From assembly GCA_022823235.1 (NCBI GenBank), contig JAJDXO010000016.1, forward strand, positions 1 through 64,000: 64,000 bases of DNA, read 5' to 3'. Shown one piece after another: positions 1 through 6,949 of this stretch (within the stretch, counting starts at the first letter, position 1; every line of letters begins with the position of its first letter). The notes beneath the pieces were generated by a model. The model was given only the letters and a program-made list of their open reading frames with translations, was not told where the DNA came from and did no database searches. Source of the stretch: Rhodospirillales bacterium. Lineage in GTDB: Bacteria > Pseudomonadota > Alphaproteobacteria > Rhodospirillales > UBA2165. The translations under genes were made by a program, and so were the position numbers.

Positions 1-1
1 T

Positions 2-745
2 CTTCAGGAAGCGCTGGCGGTCGCCCACTTCGCGTACGGCCAATTGGATCTCGGCCGGGTCGCCGCCATACACGACGGCGATCCCTACACGATGGGCTTG
101 GTGCAGGCGTTCAAGGCCGCGTTCGAGGCGCTTGGCGGCACCGTCACCGTAGCGGCGGTCGACAAGGGCGCGACCGACATGGCCCCGGTTCTCGCCCGGC
201 TGGCCGCCGCCAAGCCAAACGGCGTCTTTCTGCCGCTGTTTCCGGCGGAAGCGGGACACATGATTCGCCAGGCGCGCGCCATTCCCGGCCTTGCCGGGTT
301 GCCGCTGATCGGCGGCAACGCGCTGCCCGAACCTGAGTTTCTGGCAATTCCCGAATCCGCCGGGATGTATATTTCGGGCCCGCCGCTCGACTTCCCCGGG
401 ACGGCCAACGAGGCGACCGGCAGAGACCACGGCGGGCTGCTCGCCGCCTACCGTGATCGTTGGGGGGAGGAGCCCGAATCCGCCTATTTCGCGTACGCCT
501 ACGATGCGGCGACGCTGCTGCTCCACGCCATCGCGGAGGTCGCGGTGGCGGCGGGCGAAACGCTCCATATCGATCGCGCGGCCCTTCGTGCGCGGTTGAC
601 GGCGGTTTCGGGGTTCCGGGGAATTACCGGCGCGATCGGCTGTGACGCGTTTGGCGATTGCGCCGCTGTGGGGCTGGCCCGGGTGTACCGCCACGGCGGC
701 GGCGGGCGTTCCGACCTGGCGGTCGTCTACAGCCACATTCCGTAA
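2..745 (+). CDS. ABC transporter substrate-binding protein (branched-chain amino acid type), 5'-truncated by window edge
   Basis: The open frame runs in from the window edge, so only the C-terminal part (about 247 residues) is present. Seen: a periplasmic-binding type I fold pattern, with the VAAIHDGDPYTMG strand-turn followed by a long helix, a second alpha/beta unit (GVFLPLFPAEAGHMIRQA) and a C-terminal FRGITGAIGCDAFGDC segment typical of LivJ/amide-binding proteins. The family captures branched-chain amino acids, amides or related ligands in the periplasm for an LIV-type ABC importer. The ligand cannot be told from this fragment. Permease and ATPase genes would be expected to the left, outside the window. 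A TTG codon at 44 is in frame but is not the start. Confidence 0.8.
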   Translation, partial: LQEALAVAHFAYGQLDLGRVAAIHDGDPYTMGLVQAFKAAFEALGGTVTVAAVDKGATDMAPVLARLAAAKPNGVFLPLFPAEAGHMIRQARAIPGLAGLPLIGGNALPEPEFLAIPESAGMYISGPPLDFPGTANEATGRDHGGLLAAYRDRWGEEPESAYFAYAYDAATLLLHAIAEVAVAAGETLHIDRAALRARLTAVSGFRGITGAIGCDAFGDCAAVGLARVYRHGGGGRSDLAVVYSHIP

Positions 746-762
746 GGCGCATGGGCGCGGTC

Positions 763-1536
763 CTAGCCGTCGCTCAGGAACGCCCGGACCACGTCGTCGA
801 AAACGGCGCCGCATTCCATGTGCGCGCAATGCGCGGCGTTGGGGAGGACGCACAGGCTGCCGTCCCGGACGTTCCGGGCAACCGCCGCCATTGCCTCGAC
901 GGTGAAGGTATGATCCGTATCGCCGCCGATAACCAGCGTCGGCGGCGTAATCTCGCCCAGGCGGTCATGGATATCCCAGGACGTCATGTACCGGGGGCCG
1001 AGCCTGGCCGCCTCCGGCGATCCGCCGCGGCCGCAGGCGACGGCCTCTTCGAGGTACGGGCTCGCTTCGCCGGCGGCGAACCAGTAGGGCGCCATCCACC
1101 GCCGTAGACCGTCCACGCCTTCCCTCTCCAGCACCGCCAGACGCTCTTCGGGGCTGCGCGCGGAGGCCGCGCCCCGGGTCGAGCGGACGACGCCCGCCGA
1201 CGAGGAATAGACGACCAGTTTCCGGATCCGGTCCCCTGCATCGAGGGCCATCTGCTGGACGATACAGCCGCCCATGGAATGTCCGATGAGGTGAAATGTC
1301 TTCAGGCCCCGGTCGTCGGCGAAGCCGAGGACCGCCGCCGCCAGTTCCCCGATCGACCGGCAGGGCGGCAGTTGCCCGCTGCCGGCGAAGCCCGGCAAAT
1401 CCGGCGCGACGATGCGGAATCGATCCCGGCAGCCTTCGGCGAACCGCCGCCAGAACCCGCCGCCCAGCAGAAATCCGTGCACCGCGAGCACCGGCTCGCC
1501 TACGCCCCATTCGTGGAAATTCAGATCGCCGGCCAT
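763..1536 (-). CDS. alpha/beta hydrolase
   Basis: A 257-aa protein, started at the ATG at 1536 (MAGDLNFHEWG) because the open frame above it has no homologous sequence. The alpha/beta-hydrolase landmarks are visible: the oxyanion region VLAVHGFLLGG near residue 20, nucleophile elbow GHSMGG (Ser87), an acidic residue in GGDTDHTF near 206-208 and a C-terminal His in NAAHCAHME near 236. Together they give a full Ser/Asp/His triad, so an active esterase, lactonase or C-C hydrolase is likely. It is cytoplasmic, with no signal peptide. It follows the EamA permease on the same strand with a 47-bp gap. The substrate is unknown. Confidence 0.85.
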   Translation of the reverse strand: MAGDLNFHEWGVGEPVLAVHGFLLGGGFWRRFAEGCRDRFRIVAPDLPGFAGSGQLPPCRSIGELAAAVLGFADDRGLKTFHLIGHSMGGCIVQQMALDAGDRIRKLVVYSSSAGVVRSTRGAASARSPEERLAVLEREGVDGLRRWMAPYWFAAGEASPYLEEAVACGRGGSPEAARLGPRYMTSWDIHDRLGEITPPTLVIGGDTDHTFTVEAMAAVARNVRDGSLCVLPNAAHCAHMECGAVFDDVVRAFLSDG

Positions 1537-1583
1537 GTTTCCCCTTATTAGCGCATCAACGGACCTCGCCCCATCGTATCCGA

Positions 1584-2585
1584 TCAGGGCCAAGTCCAGG
1601 TCAGGATATCCCGCACCTGCCGGGACGGTTCCAGCCACGCGATAACGATTTCGGTGCTGAGGGTCAAAGCGAATGCGCCCAACAGGGAAACAAAAATCCC
1701 GGCCAGGACCCAAGGGCCGAACGGCTCGTGATCCCGGTTCAGAAACCAGGCAAAGATCACCTGGAATATCGTGGTGGTCTGCAGGATCGGCGTCACCACG
1801 CTCACCGGGGCGACCGCAAGCGCGGCGAAACGCAGCATCTGCGAGATGCCGATCAGCACGCCGGAGGCCGCGAACCAACGGAAGGAGAGCCGCGACATGG
1901 ACGTCACCTCGGCGAAAACGCCGGGACGGAGCCAAATCGCGGCAACCACGGCGGTGGCGGCCAGATACGCAACGACCTCGCTCGAGATCCCCGCCCAGGG
2001 CCCGAATCCGGAAAGTGCGGCGGACAACAGGATCGGGGTGGTACCGAAAGCCGCCGCCGAGATCAGCGCGAAGACGAAGCCTGTGAGGAAGTTCGGCGTG
2101 AACCGGATACCCGCGCCGGACTGCCGGGCATTCTGCTTCTCGGTCTTGGCGCGGAACTTCTTGCGGTCCGGCATCATCAATATGGGTCCGGCAATGACCA
2201 GAATGATCCCGGCGACACGCAGCGCGGTCAGCGTCTCGTCGAGAATGGCGATCGCCAGCACCACCGCCAGCAGAACGCTCACCTGCTGCACCGGCCTGAC
2301 GAAATTTCCCCCCATGGCCTTGATCGCCCTCATATTGGCATACCGGCCAACGGTAAAATGGATGATCCCGGCCAGCACCAGAAGAAGGTAGGTCTCGCCG
2401 GTGAACTCCCAAAACAAACCGGCCGAACCGGTGACCAGCGTCCCGACAATGAACAGCGGCACGCCGATGGGAACGGAAACGGAAGTGCCCTGGAGCGCGG
2501 TGCCGGTCAAAACGCCGCGGCGCATCGCCGCGTTGTTCAGCCCGAAAAACAGGGCGGAGACCAGGGAAAGAATGGAGCCGAGCAT
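1584..2585 (-). CDS. EamA/DMT-superfamily permease
   Basis: A 333-aa inner-membrane protein starting at the ATG at 2585 (MLGSILSLVSALFFG). The frame extends 11 codons further up, but those residues are charged and would precede the first membrane helix. About ten hydrophobic segments fall in two halves, each resembling an EamA domain: one ends near AGPILMMP, the second begins at NFLTGFVFALISAAAFG. A charged cytoplasmic linker (DRKKFRAKTEKQNARQ) joins them. The family exports or imports small metabolites; the substrate cannot be assigned. It is the last chromosomal gene before the left boundary of the tRNA-Glu island. Confidence 0.85.
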   Translation of the reverse strand: MLGSILSLVSALFFGLNNAAMRRGVLTGTALQGTSVSVPIGVPLFIVGTLVTGSAGLFWEFTGETYLLLVLAGIIHFTVGRYANMRAIKAMGGNFVRPVQQVSVLLAVVLAIAILDETLTALRVAGIILVIAGPILMMPDRKKFRAKTEKQNARQSGAGIRFTPNFLTGFVFALISAAAFGTTPILLSAALSGFGPWAGISSEVVAYLAATAVVAAIWLRPGVFAEVTSMSRLSFRWFAASGVLIGISQMLRFAALAVAPVSVVTPILQTTTIFQVIFAWFLNRDHEPFGPWVLAGIFVSLLGAFALTLSTEIVIAWLEPSRQVRDILTWTWP

Positions 2586-2637
2586 GAGACGCGCTCTAGT
2601 GTAACCGCCCGGGCGCACAGCTCAATGCAATCGGCCG

Positions 2638-2673
2638 GTGAAACCGGTCAGTGAAACCGGTCAGTGAAACCGG
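2638..2673. repeat. 13-bp tandem repeat at island boundary
   Basis: The unit GTGAAACCGGTCA is repeated exactly twice (2638-2650, 2651-2663) and is followed by a partial third copy (2664-2673). It abuts the left tRNA-Glu-derived direct repeat, as expected for a recombination or slippage boundary. Confidence 0.8.
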
Positions 2674-2693
2674 AGGAAAATGGCGCCCCCAAC
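2670..2693. repeat. left attachment-like direct repeat (copy of tRNA-Glu 3' end)
   Basis: Matches 4995-5018 at 23 of 24 positions, the only difference being C2686 versus T5011. The repeat covers sequence just past the tRNA, the CCA end, the discriminator base and the 3' acceptor strand. The bases that follow (AACCCGTCGC) also resemble the tRNA T-arm region (AACCCGTGTCGC) with an internal deletion. This is the usual appearance of a displaced tRNA 3' end at the far side of an element integrated in a tRNA gene. Confidence 0.75.
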
Positions 2694-2815
2694 CCGTCGC
2701 ACTCATTACCAAACTGGCTAATTCATTGGATTATAAGAATTTTTTAGAGCCGACGATAATGGTGATCGCCTTACCGGATGATCGCGGTCGCCCGACGCAC
2801 CACGAACGGTGATGA

Positions 2816-3706
2816 TCAATCCGAGGATAGCTGGCTGCTAATCAGAGCTATCCGATTAATCTGAGACCCTACACCTTGTAGCTTCTGAACGATCAACTTT
2901 CTCGCGTCCTCATCCTCACACCCTGCCGCTTCTTTTCGCCAGTTATAATGATTCAGATGTCGCTGATGGGTGGCAGCAATGCTCCCGTCCCTAATGGCAA
3001 CCCCGGTAACCACGGCGCGACCTTTTCGATAATGTCGCTCTTTGTGATACCGGAGGCCGGTTGCGTAAATTCGCTTTTTCACTTCCCAGATAAGCTTGTC
3101 AAACACAGCGTCGCCAGAGATTACCAGATCGTCCATATAGAGAGTGAGTGTGCACCCGGCATCCTCTACGAGTTGCGATACATCGGCCCACAGATCGTAG
3201 TATGCGTAGTGAGCAACGATGTCGCTTGAGGGACTGCCGGTCGGCAGGCGGTCTGCGCGCGTAAGTAAGTGCGCCAGGGTCGCAGAAACGTCTGAACTGC
3301 AATGCATCACTGTGTTGAAGAACCAGTAGACTCGCCGACAGGGCACAGATGGATAGAACTCAACAATGTCGAGAGACCGAATTTCCCGCGACTTAGCGTG
3401 GCGTACCGCGTTGTCGACGTTCGAGCGCCCCTTTACCGGACAAAAGACAAACTCGTAAGGTTCTATCCTTCGCAAGTATTCAGCAATCTTCGTATGAACG
3501 GTCTTGAGTTGGTGGGTAGGCACCTCAACATGTCGGGTCTTTCCCCGATCATCCTCTATCTCCCGCTCCCAGTAGTGCTGGTCAGCCGATTTAGCGAGTT
3601 TGTCGAGTTCCTTCCTCGACATGCCCAACTGCCGCGCAAGCTTGGCCCGGGATTGCATACCAAAGAGCACCGACTGCGAAAGTGGGTAGCGTTTCCGTTT
3701 AGGCAT
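2816..3706 (-). CDS. retron-type reverse transcriptase
   Basis: A 296-aa RT. The start is the ATG at 3706, chosen because GGAGG lies 7 nt upstream; an in-frame ATG at 3730 lacks such a site. In order: an RxxxVPxxxLK stretch (58-68), NAVRH at 99-103 (the NAxxH motif of retron RTs), first catalytic Asp in SLDIVEFYPS (D113), LPTGSPSS (154-161), catalytic YMDD (190-193), and VTG at 233-235, the other retron signature. There is no maturase or endonuclease domain, and the length matches retron RTs. Its first 8 nt overlap the end of the HTH gene (shared ATGCCTAA), so the two are translationally coupled. Known for the family: the RT primes from the 2'-OH of a guanosine in its partner ncRNA and makes msDNA, usually for anti-phage defence. 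Base composition is clearly lower in GC than the flanks. Confidence 0.92.
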   Translation of the reverse strand: MPKRKRYPLSQSVLFGMQSRAKLARQLGMSRKELDKLAKSADQHYWEREIEDDRGKTRHVEVPTHQLKTVHTKIAEYLRRIEPYEFVFCPVKGRSNVDNAVRHAKSREIRSLDIVEFYPSVPCRRVYWFFNTVMHCSSDVSATLAHLLTRADRLPTGSPSSDIVAHYAYYDLWADVSQLVEDAGCTLTLYMDDLVISGDAVFDKLIWEVKKRIYATGLRYHKERHYRKGRAVVTGVAIRDGSIAATHQRHLNHYNWRKEAAGCEDEDARKLIVQKLQGVGSQINRIALISSQLSSD

Positions 3707-4001
3707 GATTGGCCTCCGACCTCTCGGCAATGAAATTCAAGAGGGCAAGTATCTTTTTGGAGACAAACGCTCGGGTTGTTTCTGCTGCCGATTCCTTACC
3801 AATGTTCTCGGAGAAGAAGAGTATGCTGGAAACAGGCATATCAAACGCCGCCGCATAACGTTCAAGCGTAGCCAACGTCGGCGTTTTCCGCCCAGTCTCA
3901 ATCTCAGAGATATAGGACTTGGAGACGTTCAATCGATCGGCCACATCTTTTTGTGATAGATCGTGAAATACTCTGATCAACCTAAGTGCTTCCCCAAGCA
4001 T
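3699..4001 (-). CDS. XRE-family helix-turn-helix regulator, retron partner
   Basis: A 100-aa protein. A complete HTH_3 domain occupies about residues 5-60 (SQKDVADRLNVSKSYISEIE, then TPTLATLERYAAAF), followed by a short helical tail (SKKILALLNFIAERSE). The stop codon lies inside the start region of the RT gene, so both are one cistron pair. Its ribosome-binding site is weak. Published retron surveys describe a group in which the accessory gene is a small HTH protein; I infer that this belongs there but have not verified a type number. It could repress the promoter upstream, bind msDNA, or act as the antitoxin for the peptide encoded just before it. Confidence 0.88.
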   Translation of the reverse strand: MLGEALRLIRVFHDLSQKDVADRLNVSKSYISEIETGRKTPTLATLERYAAAFDMPVSSILFFSENIGKESAAETTRAFVSKKILALLNFIAERSEANHA

Positions 4002-4032
4002 GGCACCATTTCCGTTTCGTCACCTGGTGTAT

Positions 4033-4288
4033 CAATTGGGGAGGCGACCTTCAGTCTCGAACCATCTTGACGAACGCGACTATGAGCCGGCCAATCAAGA
4101 TGAGAACTTTGACTGTCATCGGATGGACCAGGACCTTCAGAACCTTAGCCGCAATCCTCCGAGCAGACCGCCACCGCCGCTTACTGGTGGTGTCATCTTT
4201 CATGACTGTCTCCTCATCACCGGATAAAGCGGAACGCTTCATCCTGTCGCCTTGATGAAGAGTTGGAGCAGCGGTTTTTCCCCAATTG
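4033..4288 (-). ncRNA. candidate retron ncRNA (msr-msd) region bounded by 10-nt inverted repeats
   Basis: Read on the minus strand, CAATTGGGGA (4288-4279) and TCCCCAATTG (4042-4033) are perfectly complementary over 10 nt, and the next two positions can form G-U pairs. They bracket 236 nt that end 31 nt before the HTH start, the layout expected of the a2/a1 repeats around msr-msd. Just inside the 5' arm is a perfect 7-bp hairpin, CTTCATC with GATGAAG (10-nt loop). I do not see an unmistakable long msd stem or the priming-G context, and a small ORF occupies much of the interval, so this is a hypothesis only. Confidence 0.25.
4051..4203 (-). CDS. small cationic amphipathic/membrane peptide ORF in the retron locus
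   Basis: A 50-aa ORF from the ATG at 4203, with GAGGAG 6 nt upstream. An alternative in-frame ATG at 4242 would add 13 residues. The N-terminal part is strongly basic (SKRRWRSARRIAAK) and the C-terminal part is a single hydrophobic helix (VKVLILIGRLIVAFVKMV) ending in RD. This composition is typical of small membrane-active toxins and some phage peptides, but I recognise no family. It sits 49 bp upstream of the HTH gene on the same strand and inside the candidate msr-msd region. It may be a toxin held in check by the HTH/RT/msDNA complex, or a chance ORF in a structured RNA. Confidence 0.45.
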   Translation of the reverse strand: MKDDTTSKRRWRSARRIAAKVLKVLVHPMTVKVLILIGRLIVAFVKMVRD

Positions 4289-4574
4289 CACCCGCGGCGC
4301 GGCAAGTCGCCGCCGCGTCGCGCGCCCGTCCCCACAGCGTGGTCCGGACGAATGGGTAGGGTTCCTTATCGGTACCCCACAGGCCGACGAAAACGTCAGC
4401 CCAGAGAATGGCGAATATCCAATCCAACCAGTGAAAGTAATATGGGGGCCAGTTGGCTGATTGTCAATCTTTTCCCGCTCAGAGCGAACAAAAATGTGGT
4501 CTACAGACGGTAGAATCGCAATATGTAGCGGTTGAAGCCCAAGGGCGCTTCAAACCCGCATCATAAGTCATTAA
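4204..4574 (-). other. retron upstream region: degraded ORF and GC-rich hairpin
   Basis: This stretch lacks a convincing gene. The frame from 4461 down to 4239 (minus) is open and encodes WPPYYFHWLDWIFAILWADV and further residues, but has no ATG; the earliest start is the TTG at 4427, without a ribosome-binding site. It looks like the tail of a membrane protein gene or chance coding. A GC-rich bulged hairpin lies at 4292-4318, and an 11-nt inverted repeat (TTGAAGCCCAA / GGGCGCTTCAA) at 4532-4553. Confidence 0.4.
4439..4467 (-). promoter_or_regulatory. sigma70-like promoter reading into the retron locus
   Basis: On the minus strand, a consensus -35 box TTGACA (4467-4462) is followed by exactly 17 nt and then CATATT (4444-4439), matching TATAAT at 4 of 6. 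Transcription would start near 4432 and run through the hairpin region, the peptide ORF, the HTH gene and the RT. It is the best promoter match in the island. Confidence 0.55.
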
Positions 4575-4615
4575 TAATAAAGGAAAACGGCGGCCAGTCA
4601 CCTAGCCGCCGCCGT
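4575..4615 (-). terminator. intrinsic terminator of higA-like gene
   Basis: On the minus strand CGGCGGC (4611-4605) pairs with GCCGCCG (4594-4588) across a 10-nt loop, followed by TTTTCCTTTATTATT. The stem includes the last codons and the stop codon of the HigA-like gene, so it separates that gene from the retron promoter downstream. Confidence 0.7.
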
Positions 4616-4936
4616 TTCCAGCTCCCGCTTGGCCCGGATGATGGGCTTTACGTCTACCCGGCGCTTGGCATGCCATAGATCGTAATTCTTCTGCATATTG
4701 ATCCAGAAGTCCGGGCCGTTATCGAAGAGCGTGCCAAGCCGCACGGCCATATCGACGCTGACGGCATCGGGGTTCTTGTCTCTCGTAATGTTGTAGAGGG
4801 CCTGCCGGCTGACACCGAGTGCGGCCGAGACCTTCACCATGCTGAGGCCCATCGCCTCGACGGACGCACGGACGGTCTTGCCCGGATGCGACGGGGCCCT
4901 GGTTCTCTCGCGGGGCCTTACTGCATATTTGGCCAT
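4598..4936 (-). CDS. HigA-family addiction module antitoxin, no toxin beside it
   Basis: A 112-aa protein with the HigA pattern: a SHPGKTVRASVEAMGLS lead-in, HTH LGVSRQALYNITRDKN (about residues 41-56), then the conserved MAVRLGTLFDNGPDFWINMQ and NYDLWHAK segment. The family binds HigB (RelE-like mRNA interferase) and represses its own operon. No HigB-like ORF precedes it: only 69 bp separate it from the tRNA-Glu end, and what follows is a terminator. It is therefore either an orphan or the surviving half of a module. A GGAGG lies about 10 nt upstream of the ATG at 4936. Transcription could come from the tRNA promoter, which faces the same way. Confidence 0.88.
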   Translation of the reverse strand: MAKYAVRPRERTRAPSHPGKTVRASVEAMGLSMVKVSAALGVSRQALYNITRDKNPDAVSVDMAVRLGTLFDNGPDFWINMQKNYDLWHAKRRVDVKPIIRAKRELETAAAR

Positions 4937-4994
4937 CAGTGATGATCCTCCAAATCTACCCGGATGGGACTGTTGGTATCATCGGTCGATTCAT

Positions 4995-5018
4995 CCGGAG
5001 GAAAATGGCGTCCCCAAC
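4995..5018. repeat. right attachment-like direct repeat at tRNA-Glu 3' end
   Basis: Partner of the repeat at 2670-2693 (23 of 24 identical). It spans 11 nt beyond the tRNA and the first 13 nt of the tRNA 3' end (plus-strand view). The two copies delimit a 2.3-kb island. Confidence 0.75.
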
Positions 5019-5081
5019 GGGATTCGAACCCGTGTCGCCACCTTGAAAGGGTGGTGTCCTAGGCCTCTAGACGATGGGGAC
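5006..5081 (-). tRNA. tRNA-Glu (anticodon UUC)
   Basis: A 76-nt gene with CCA encoded (5008-5006). The acceptor GTCCCCA (5081-5075) pairs with TGGGGAC (5016-5010), and the discriminator base is G. The anticodon stem CCACC/GGTGG encloses the loop CTTTCAA, giving anticodon UUC for glutamate. The T-arm reads ACGGGTTCGAATCCCGT. It lies downstream of recJ on the same strand. Its 3' end is duplicated at 2670-2693, marking it as the insertion site of the retron island. Confidence 0.97.
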
Positions 5082-5167
5082 GCGACCGGGCACGGGTCTA
5101 CTTGGGCGGGGAGCGAAAATCAAGAGCCAACAGCGCCCGGTCGGATACCGGATGGACGCAAACTGCT

Positions 5168-6946
5168 CTACGTTGCCGGCGCCGCGTCGTCGAGCATCAG
5201 CTGCACGGTGGTCCGTCCCTGCCAGCGGTTGGGCCGCACCCGGCCGGCCACGTGGAGCGGCAGTCCGCCGTGATTGAGCAGCCGTTTGCCGAGTTCCGTA
5301 TCCGCCGTCCGGAAGGAAATGGCGTTGAGCCGGGCCGAGCCGCCGCCGGTGAAGATGCACCGGACATGATCGGCGCCCACCACGTCGGCCTTGGCCACCC
5401 GCACGCCCGGGAGTACGAAGCGGGGCTCGGCGTTGCCGCTGCCGAAGGGCGCCAGGCGCTCCAAATGTTCGGCAAGCTCCAGGTTAGCGGCCTCGACGGC
5501 GAGGCTGCCGTCCACGGTGATCCGGGGCGCCACATCACCCGCGGCGGCCTCCGCCGCGAGCCGCTCGGCGAGGAACGCACGCAAGTCGCCGATCCCGTCC
5601 GGATCGACGGTGAATCCGGCGGCCATGGCATGCCCGCCGCCATTGACCAGCAGGCCCTTCTGACGGGCCGCGATAATCGCCGCGCCGAGGTCGATACCGG
5701 CCATGGACCGCCCGGACCCCAGCCCCCTACCGCCCTCGGTGGTGACCACGCAGGCGGGCAGGCCGAACCGTTCCACGAGCCGCGCGGCGACGATCCCGAT
5801 AACGCCCGGGTGCCAGTCGCTTGCCGAGACCAGGACGACGCCGTCGTGGCGGCCGGATTCGGCTTCCCGGATGGCGGCCTGGAGCACCCCCTCCTCGATG
5901 GCGCGGCGCTGCCGGTTGTATTCGTCCAGCGCGCCGGCGATCTCGGCGGCCTCGACGGCATCCTCGGTGCTCAGCAGGCGGGTGCCGAGATCGGAGGAGC
6001 CGAGCCGCCCCCCGGCATTGATCCGCGGCCCCAGTACGAAACCCAGGTGATAGGCGCTCGGCTCCTCATCCACGCCCGCCGCATCGGCGAGCGCCGCAAG
6101 ACCGGTGTTCTCGCGCCCGGCCAGCACCTTCAGGCCCTGGCGGACGAAGGCCCGGTTGACGCCGGTCAGCGGCACCACGTCGGCGACGGTGCCGAGAGCC
6201 ACCATATCGAGCCACCGGCGCAAATCGGGTTCGGGCCTGTCGGCATAGTGGCCCGCCTCCCGCAGCGCCCGATTGAGGCCCACCACCAGCAGGAACGACA
6301 CCCCCACCGCGGCCAGTTGACCGTGAGGACTGTCCTCATCCAGGCGGTTCGGGTTCACGACGGCATGGGCCTTGGGCAGGCCGGCTTCGGCCACGTGATG
6401 GTCGATGACGATGACGTCGAGCCCCATCCCGGCCGCCGCCTCCAGGGGTTCATACGCCGTGGTGCCGCAATCGACGGTGACCACGATATCGACACCCGCC
6501 TCCCTCAACCGCCGGAGTGCCGGTTCGTTGGGGCCGTAGCCTTCGTTGAGCCGGTCGGGGATATAGACCTCGATCTCGGTGCCGACGCCGCGGAAAAACC
6601 GCCGCAGCAGCGCGGAAGACGTCGCGCCGTCAACGTCGTAATCGCCGAAGACGGCGATCTTCTCGCCGTTCTTGACCGCCGCGGCCAACCGCGCCACGGC
6701 CTTGTCCATGTCGATCAGATGGGAGGGATCGGGCAGCAGCGCGTTGAGCCGGGGGTCGAGATAGGACGGAGCGTCGTCGAGCCCAACGCCGCGGGCGGCC
6801 AGGACCCGCCCGACGATTTCCGGCAGATCGAGCCGCTGGGCGATGGCGAGACCGAGACGGTCGTCCCCCGGCCGCCGGACCCACCGCTTTCCGGAGAAGG
6901 AGCGATCGACTCCGTGAACGAGCGTGTCTCCGTTCCGCCCGGCCAC
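5168..6946 (-). CDS. recJ: single-stranded-DNA-specific exonuclease RecJ
   Basis: A 592-aa DHH-family 5'-3' ssDNA exonuclease used in RecF-pathway recombination and mismatch and base-excision repair. Visible: motif I DYDVDG (D102-G107), motif II VTVDCGT (157-162), the DHH signature IDHH (181-184), the DHHA1 segment with VNGGGHAMAAGF, and a C-terminal OB-like region. The start is a GTG at 6946, only 3 bp after the glpX stop, so it is the last gene of the aminotransferase/hom/glpX/recJ operon. Length is normal for alphaproteobacterial RecJ. Confidence 0.96.
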   Translation of the reverse strand: MAGRNGDTLVHGVDRSFSGKRWVRRPGDDRLGLAIAQRLDLPEIVGRVLAARGVGLDDAPSYLDPRLNALLPDPSHLIDMDKAVARLAAAVKNGEKIAVFGDYDVDGATSSALLRRFFRGVGTEIEVYIPDRLNEGYGPNEPALRRLREAGVDIVVTVDCGTTAYEPLEAAAGMGLDVIVIDHHVAEAGLPKAHAVVNPNRLDEDSPHGQLAAVGVSFLLVVGLNRALREAGHYADRPEPDLRRWLDMVALGTVADVVPLTGVNRAFVRQGLKVLAGRENTGLAALADAAGVDEEPSAYHLGFVLGPRINAGGRLGSSDLGTRLLSTEDAVEAAEIAGALDEYNRQRRAIEEGVLQAAIREAESGRHDGVVLVSASDWHPGVIGIVAARLVERFGLPACVVTTEGGRGLGSGRSMAGIDLGAAIIAARQKGLLVNGGGHAMAAGFTVDPDGIGDLRAFLAERLAAEAAAGDVAPRITVDGSLAVEAANLELAEHLERLAPFGSGNAEPRFVLPGVRVAKADVVGADHVRCIFTGGGSARLNAISFRTADTELGKRLLNHGGLPLHVAGRVRPNRWQGRTTVQLMLDDAAPAT

Positions 6947-6949
6947 CGG

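Noticed and set aside
1296-2654. Long plus-strand ORF of 452 codons
   Set aside because: It lies antisense to the hydrolase and EamA genes, has a Arg/Gln/His-rich composition typical of high-GC shadow frames, and no domain.
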